A DNA stretch of 64,000 nucleotides from Salinimicrobium sp. TH3 (GTDB lineage Bacteria; Bacteroidota; Bacteroidia; Flavobacteriales; Flavobacteriaceae). Within the stretch, counting starts at the first letter, position 1. Each line of letters starts with the position of its first letter. Of this stretch, positions 60,639 through 64,000 are shown piece after piece. Both the position numbers and the translations under genes were made by a program. Location of the stretch: contig NZ_JAPONB010000002.1 in the NCBI RefSeq assembly GCF_026676115.1, forward strand, positions 1-64,000, given 5' to 3'. The notes under the pieces were generated by a model, which ran no database searches, was not told the origin of the DNA, and saw nothing but the letters and a program-made list of their open reading frames with translations.

Positions 60639-60782
60639 ATGACAGTATTAACTCAACTCTGGAAAGAACAAACAACGGGTTTTTCGTTGGTCCAAAAAGC
60701 GGTCATAGGAATTATCCTTTCATTTATCCTTTTTACAGCCATTTTCGCACTTGTACTGGTCTATTTGGAATTAACAAAGTAA
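60639..60782 (+). CDS. Small single-span membrane protein (47 residues)
   Basis: ATG 60639 opens 48 codons with a soluble start (MTVLTQLWKEQTTGFSLVQK) and one hydrophobic span (AVIGIILSFILFTAIFALVLVYL). The frame is open further upstream but is not protein-like there. A terminator follows at 60849-60891. The function is unknown. Confidence 0.55.
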   Translation: MTVLTQLWKEQTTGFSLVQKAVIGIILSFILFTAIFALVLVYLELTK

Positions 60783-60848
60783 CCTCAAACATCCATTACT
60801 CAATGATGTTATAGTTACTTCTGTTACTCCGGAAGAAGAGGAGAAAAA

Positions 60849-60891
60849 CAAGAATCCCTCTCAAAAATGACATTTTTGAGAGGGATTCTTG
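60849..60891. terminator. Bidirectional terminator between the small gene and dnaE
   Basis: A 20-bp perfect stem (CAAGAATCCCTCTCAAAAAT and complement, 3-base loop) whose centre is the AAAAATGACATTTTT motif also found at 15.6 and 30.36 kb. Confidence 0.85.
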
Positions 60892-60893
60892 TT

Positions 60894-63800
60894 TTAATTC
60901 AGTTTATATAGCACCTGTTGCTCTTCCAGGGCATTAAGCAACTCCTGGGAGATCCTTATTTTCTGTTTCCTGCTGGGCATATGCAACTTAATCCTGTCTT
61001 TCATTTCATATACCACAAAATTGAGCTTGTTCTCTCCACTATGGCTCCTAAAAAGGTCCTTTAAGCTATCTATTTTATCCTCCTGCAATTCATCGATATT
61101 GAGTTGGATGGTGAGTTTCTTTGCGTAGTTCTCCATCACGTCATGCAACAACTGAATGTTGTTGAATTGTAGTCTTGGATCCCCTTTTCTGCCCGTTTCC
61201 CTGTTGGGGTAACCTTCCCGAATAAAGATCTTTGCATGAATAAAGGAATTGGGAACAAGGAAATGTCTGTATTTTAAATATTCTTCCTTGAACATCCTAA
61301 ACTCATAGGAATCGGAATAATCTTCCACAACGAAAGTTGCCCAGCCCTGTCCCTGCTTATTAACGCGGTGTTGCACGTCACTTATTACACCTCCAAAAGT
61401 GAGCTCTTTGTTCAAAGCTTCTTCCAGATCCTGGAAGTCTGCAAGCACAGCGTTACAGAAGCTTTTTAATTCAATTTTAAAGTCATCCAGTGGATGTCCA
61501 GAGAGATAGATCCCTACAACTTCCCGCTCTCTTCTAAGCTTCTCCATGGTTCCCCATTCCTCACAAGGAGGCACTACAGGTTCGGGTATTTGTACTTCAC
61601 TGGCGTCTCCAAAAAGACTTACCTGAGAAGAATTCTCATTCTCCTGAAATTTTGCAGCATATTTTACTACTTTCTCCAAAAAGGTGATCCCGTCGCCCTC
61701 ATCATGAAAGTATTGGGCGCGGTGGGTATCCCCAAAACCATCAAAGCCCCCGGCCAAAGCCAGATTTTCGAAGGCTTTTTTATTGGCCGCTCTAAGGTCG
61801 ATCCTTTTGGCCATATCAAAAATAGACCTGTAAGCTCCCTTTTTTCTATTTTCAACAATGGTAGCTACCGCTCCTGCACCAACTCCTTTAATGGCACCCA
61901 TTCCAAAACGAACTGCATTTTCTTTGTTAACAGAGAACTTGTAATATGATTCATTCACATCGGGGCCAAGAACGTTTAACTTCATTCGCTTGCATTCTTC
62001 CATAAAGAATGTAACCTGCTTGATATCGTTCATGTTGTTCGACAACACGGCTGCCATATATTCTGCAGGATAATGCGCCTTTAAATATGCCGTTTGATAT
62101 GCAATCCAGGCGTAACAGGTAGAATGCGACTTATTAAAGGCATAGGATGCAAAAGCCTCCCAGTCTTTCCAGACTTTCTCAAGAACGTTTCGGGGATGCC
62201 CGTTTGCCTCTCCGCCATCAAGGAATTTTGGTTTCAGTTCTTCCAGCAGGGAGAATATTTTTTTCCCCATTGCCTTTCGCAGTACATCGGCTTCACCTTT
62301 TGTGAAACTGGCCAGTTTTTGCGACAGTAGCATCACCTGCTCCTGGTAAACTGTAATTCCGTAGGTTTCTTTGAGATACTCTTCCATAGCTGGAAGGTCA
62401 TAAATGATGTCCTCATCCCCATGTTTTCGGGCAATAAAGCTTGGAATGTACTCCATTGGACCCGGTCTGTAAAGCGCGTTCATGGCAATAAGATCATCAA
62501 AGACCGTTGGCTTCAGGTCTTTCATGTGCTTTTGCATGCCGGGAGATTCATATTGAAAAATCCCTACTGTTTCTCCCCGCTGGAACAACTCATAGGTTTT
62601 CTCATCATCGAGCGGAAAATTATCAGGGTCAAGATCGATGTCATGTCGGCCCTTTACAATCTTCACGGTATCCTTAATAAGGGTAAGGGTCTTGAGACCC
62701 AAAAAGTCCATTTTAAGAAGGCCTGCACTTTCTACAACCGAATTATCAAATTGGGTCACATAAAGATCCGAATCCTTGGCAAGGGCCACCGGTACAAAAT
62801 TCGTTATATCGCTTGGGGTAATGATTACTCCGCAGGCATGGATCCCGGTGTTTCTCACCGACCCTTCGAGAATTCGTGCCTGATTCACTGTTTGAGCTTC
62901 CAGATCATCCCCTTCAGAGATGTTTAGTAGTTCATTGATCTTATCCAGGTCCTCACTTCGAAAGTTGCTTTTTAAAGCCTTTTCATCCATTCCAAAGATC
63001 TTGGAAAGTTTGGTATTGGGGATAAGCTTAGAGATTCTATCGGCTTCGTTTAGCGGTAGATCAAGAACCCGCGCTGTATCCCTAATGGATGATTTAGCTG
63101 CCATGGTACCATATGTGATGATCTGGGCCACCTGGTTTGCTCCATATTTATTGATCACGTAGTCCATAACCCGGCTACGGCCTTCATCATCAAAATCAAT
63201 ATCAATATCGGGCATACTTACACGATCGGGATTCAGGAATCTCTCAAAAAGCAGATCGTATTTAATAGGATCAATATTTGTAATTCCCAGACAGTAGGCC
63301 ACAGCACTACCTGCTGCAGATCCCCTTCCAGGCCCAACAGAAACATCCATATTCCTGGCCTCCCTAATAAAATCTTCAACGATCAAAAAGTATCCCGGGT
63401 AGCCGGTATTCTCAATGACAGAAAGTTCAAAATCAAGACGCTCCTTTATTGAAGGGGTCAATTCTCCATAACGTTTTTCGGCCCCAACAAAGGTTATATG
63501 CTTAAGATAGGCATTCTCACCTCTCTTTCCTCCATCTTTGGCATCTTCGGCCACGATGAATTCTTCCGGAATGGTAAAGGCTGGAAGCAAGACATCACGT
63601 GCCAGCTCATATGGTTCTATTTTGTCAACTACTTCCTGTACATTAGAAATAGCCTCGGGAAGATCCTTAAAGAGGGCTTTCATTTCGTCACCGCTCTTGA
63701 AATAATATTCATTGTTAGGCAGCCCGTAACGATATCCCCGGCCTCGGCCTATTGGGGTGGCCTGTTTTTCCCCGTCTTTTACACAAAGTAAAATATCATG

Positions 63801-64000
63801 AGCATTTGCATCCTTCTGCTCGCAATAATAGGTGTTATTTGAAGCCACGAGTTTTACGTCGTGTTTTTTCGCCAGTTCCACCAGGACAGGATTCACCCTG
63901 TCTTCATCCTCCTGGTTGTGACGCATTAGCTCCACATAAAGATCTTCGCCAAATTGTTCTTTCCACCACAAAAGAGCTTCCTCGGCCTGGTTCTCCCCTA
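60894..64000 (-). CDS. dnaE: DNA polymerase III alpha subunit (partial, 5' end beyond window)
   Basis: This is the replicative polymerase. The reading frame is open to the right edge, so only about the last 1035 residues are present; family members here are usually about 1430-1450, so most of the PHP domain is missing from view. Visible parts are the palm with catalytic PDIDIDFDDEGR, GPGRGSAAGS, GIHACGVI, NALYRPGPMEYIPSFIARKHG, the helix-hairpin-helix region (IKGVGAGAV), and a C-terminal OB fold (LTFGGVISDVQHRV). Nothing suggests truncation other than the window edge. Confidence 0.96.
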   Translation of the reverse strand, partial: GENQAEEALLWWKEQFGEDLYVELMRHNQEDEDRVNPVLVELAKKHDVKLVASNNTYYCEQKDANAHDILLCVKDGEKQATPIGRGRGYRYGLPNNEYYFKSGDEMKALFKDLPEAISNVQEVVDKIEPYELARDVLLPAFTIPEEFIVAEDAKDGGKRGENAYLKHITFVGAEKRYGELTPSIKERLDFELSVIENTGYPGYFLIVEDFIREARNMDVSVGPGRGSAAGSAVAYCLGITNIDPIKYDLLFERFLNPDRVSMPDIDIDFDDEGRSRVMDYVINKYGANQVAQIITYGTMAAKSSIRDTARVLDLPLNEADRISKLIPNTKLSKIFGMDEKALKSNFRSEDLDKINELLNISEGDDLEAQTVNQARILEGSVRNTGIHACGVIITPSDITNFVPVALAKDSDLYVTQFDNSVVESAGLLKMDFLGLKTLTLIKDTVKIVKGRHDIDLDPDNFPLDDEKTYELFQRGETVGIFQYESPGMQKHMKDLKPTVFDDLIAMNALYRPGPMEYIPSFIARKHGDEDIIYDLPAMEEYLKETYGITVYQEQVMLLSQKLASFTKGEADVLRKAMGKKIFSLLEELKPKFLDGGEANGHPRNVLEKVWKDWEAFASYAFNKSHSTCYAWIAYQTAYLKAHYPAEYMAAVLSNNMNDIKQVTFFMEECKRMKLNVLGPDVNESYYKFSVNKENAVRFGMGAIKGVGAGAVATIVENRKKGAYRSIFDMAKRIDLRAANKKAFENLALAGGFDGFGDTHRAQYFHDEGDGITFLEKVVKYAAKFQENENSSQVSLFGDASEVQIPEPVVPPCEEWGTMEKLRREREVVGIYLSGHPLDDFKIELKSFCNAVLADFQDLEEALNKELTFGGVISDVQHRVNKQGQGWATFVVEDYSDSYEFRMFKEEYLKYRHFLVPNSFIHAKIFIREGYPNRETGRKGDPRLQFNNIQLLHDVMENYAKKLTIQLNIDELQEDKIDSLKDLFRSHSGENKLNFVVYEMKDRIKLHMPSRKQKIRISQELLNALEEQQVLYKLN

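Overview
The window looks like a chromosomal segment of a Bacteroidota bacterium, most likely a marine or saline Flavobacteriaceae relative of Gramella/Christiangramia, Salegentibacter or Salinimicrobium (inference). The signs are AT-rich DNA, several promoters of the Bacteroidota type (TTTG, about 19 bp, TANNTTTG), weak ribosome binding sites, a fused CcoN-CcoO oxidase subunit, BlaI/M56 gene pairs with TonB-like tails, Flavobacteria-type lipoproteins and families such as DUF885, DUF4260 and YihY. No plasmid, prophage or transposase gene was seen; most of the window reads as core genome carrying scattered palindromic intergenic repeats.

Layout. 1-4.9 kb: tandem copies of a tRNA-Leu 3' flank, tRNA-Leu(UAG), an M20 peptidase, a BlaI/M56 pair and a PhnA-like protein. 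4.9-14.1 kb: mostly minus-strand housekeeping genes (DUF885 peptidase, YdjM-like hydrolase, membrane-anchored MutS-like ATPase, MmcQ, DUF4260, cyclase, HemW, RuvC), interrupted by REP-like repeats and by a GIY-YIG gene set inside a 90-bp repeat array. 14.1-27.5 kb: a flippase-like protein and glycosyltransferase, a second BlaI/M56 pair, a response regulator, an unknown 563-residue membrane protein, three acidic lipoproteins, an S24/XRE repressor, a Na+/H+ antiporter and a YihY protein.

27.5-50.7 kb is a respiration and nitrogen-oxide region. It holds the copper ATPase CcoI, a P2-type cation ATPase, a minus-strand nirK-nirV-SCO operon and a divergent ccoS-ccoNO-ccoQ-ccoP-ccoG-cupin-fixH-safE operon. 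These are followed by YceI, porin, YceI, CoA-transferase, thioredoxin, a Crp/Fnr regulator, a small membrane protein, a group III truncated haemoglobin and an SDR. Five promoters in this region share one layout: TGA-N6-TCA centred 33 bp upstream of a TANNTTTG-like -7 box. They drive ccoI, nirK, ccoS, the first yceI and the membrane protein/haemoglobin pair. The best reading is one FNR-type low-oxygen or NO regulon, with the regulator encoded inside it at 48.0 kb.

50.7-64 kb: a PAS/GAF histidine kinase and a response regulator, then a K+ module (trkA, trkH, a 45-codon membrane protein, kdpE-like and kdpD-like genes) flanked by two near-identical ~198-bp direct repeats. One repeat abuts tRNA-Asp(GUC). 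The window ends with a DUF58 protein, thioredoxin, a small membrane protein and the C-terminal three quarters of DnaE, which runs off the right edge.

Main candidates for something undescribed: the FNR-type regulon geometry; the GIY-YIG gene whose stop codon lies in a repeat; the repeat-flanked K+ module, whose repeats may encode a structured RNA; and the unknown membrane protein next to the acidic lipoproteins.
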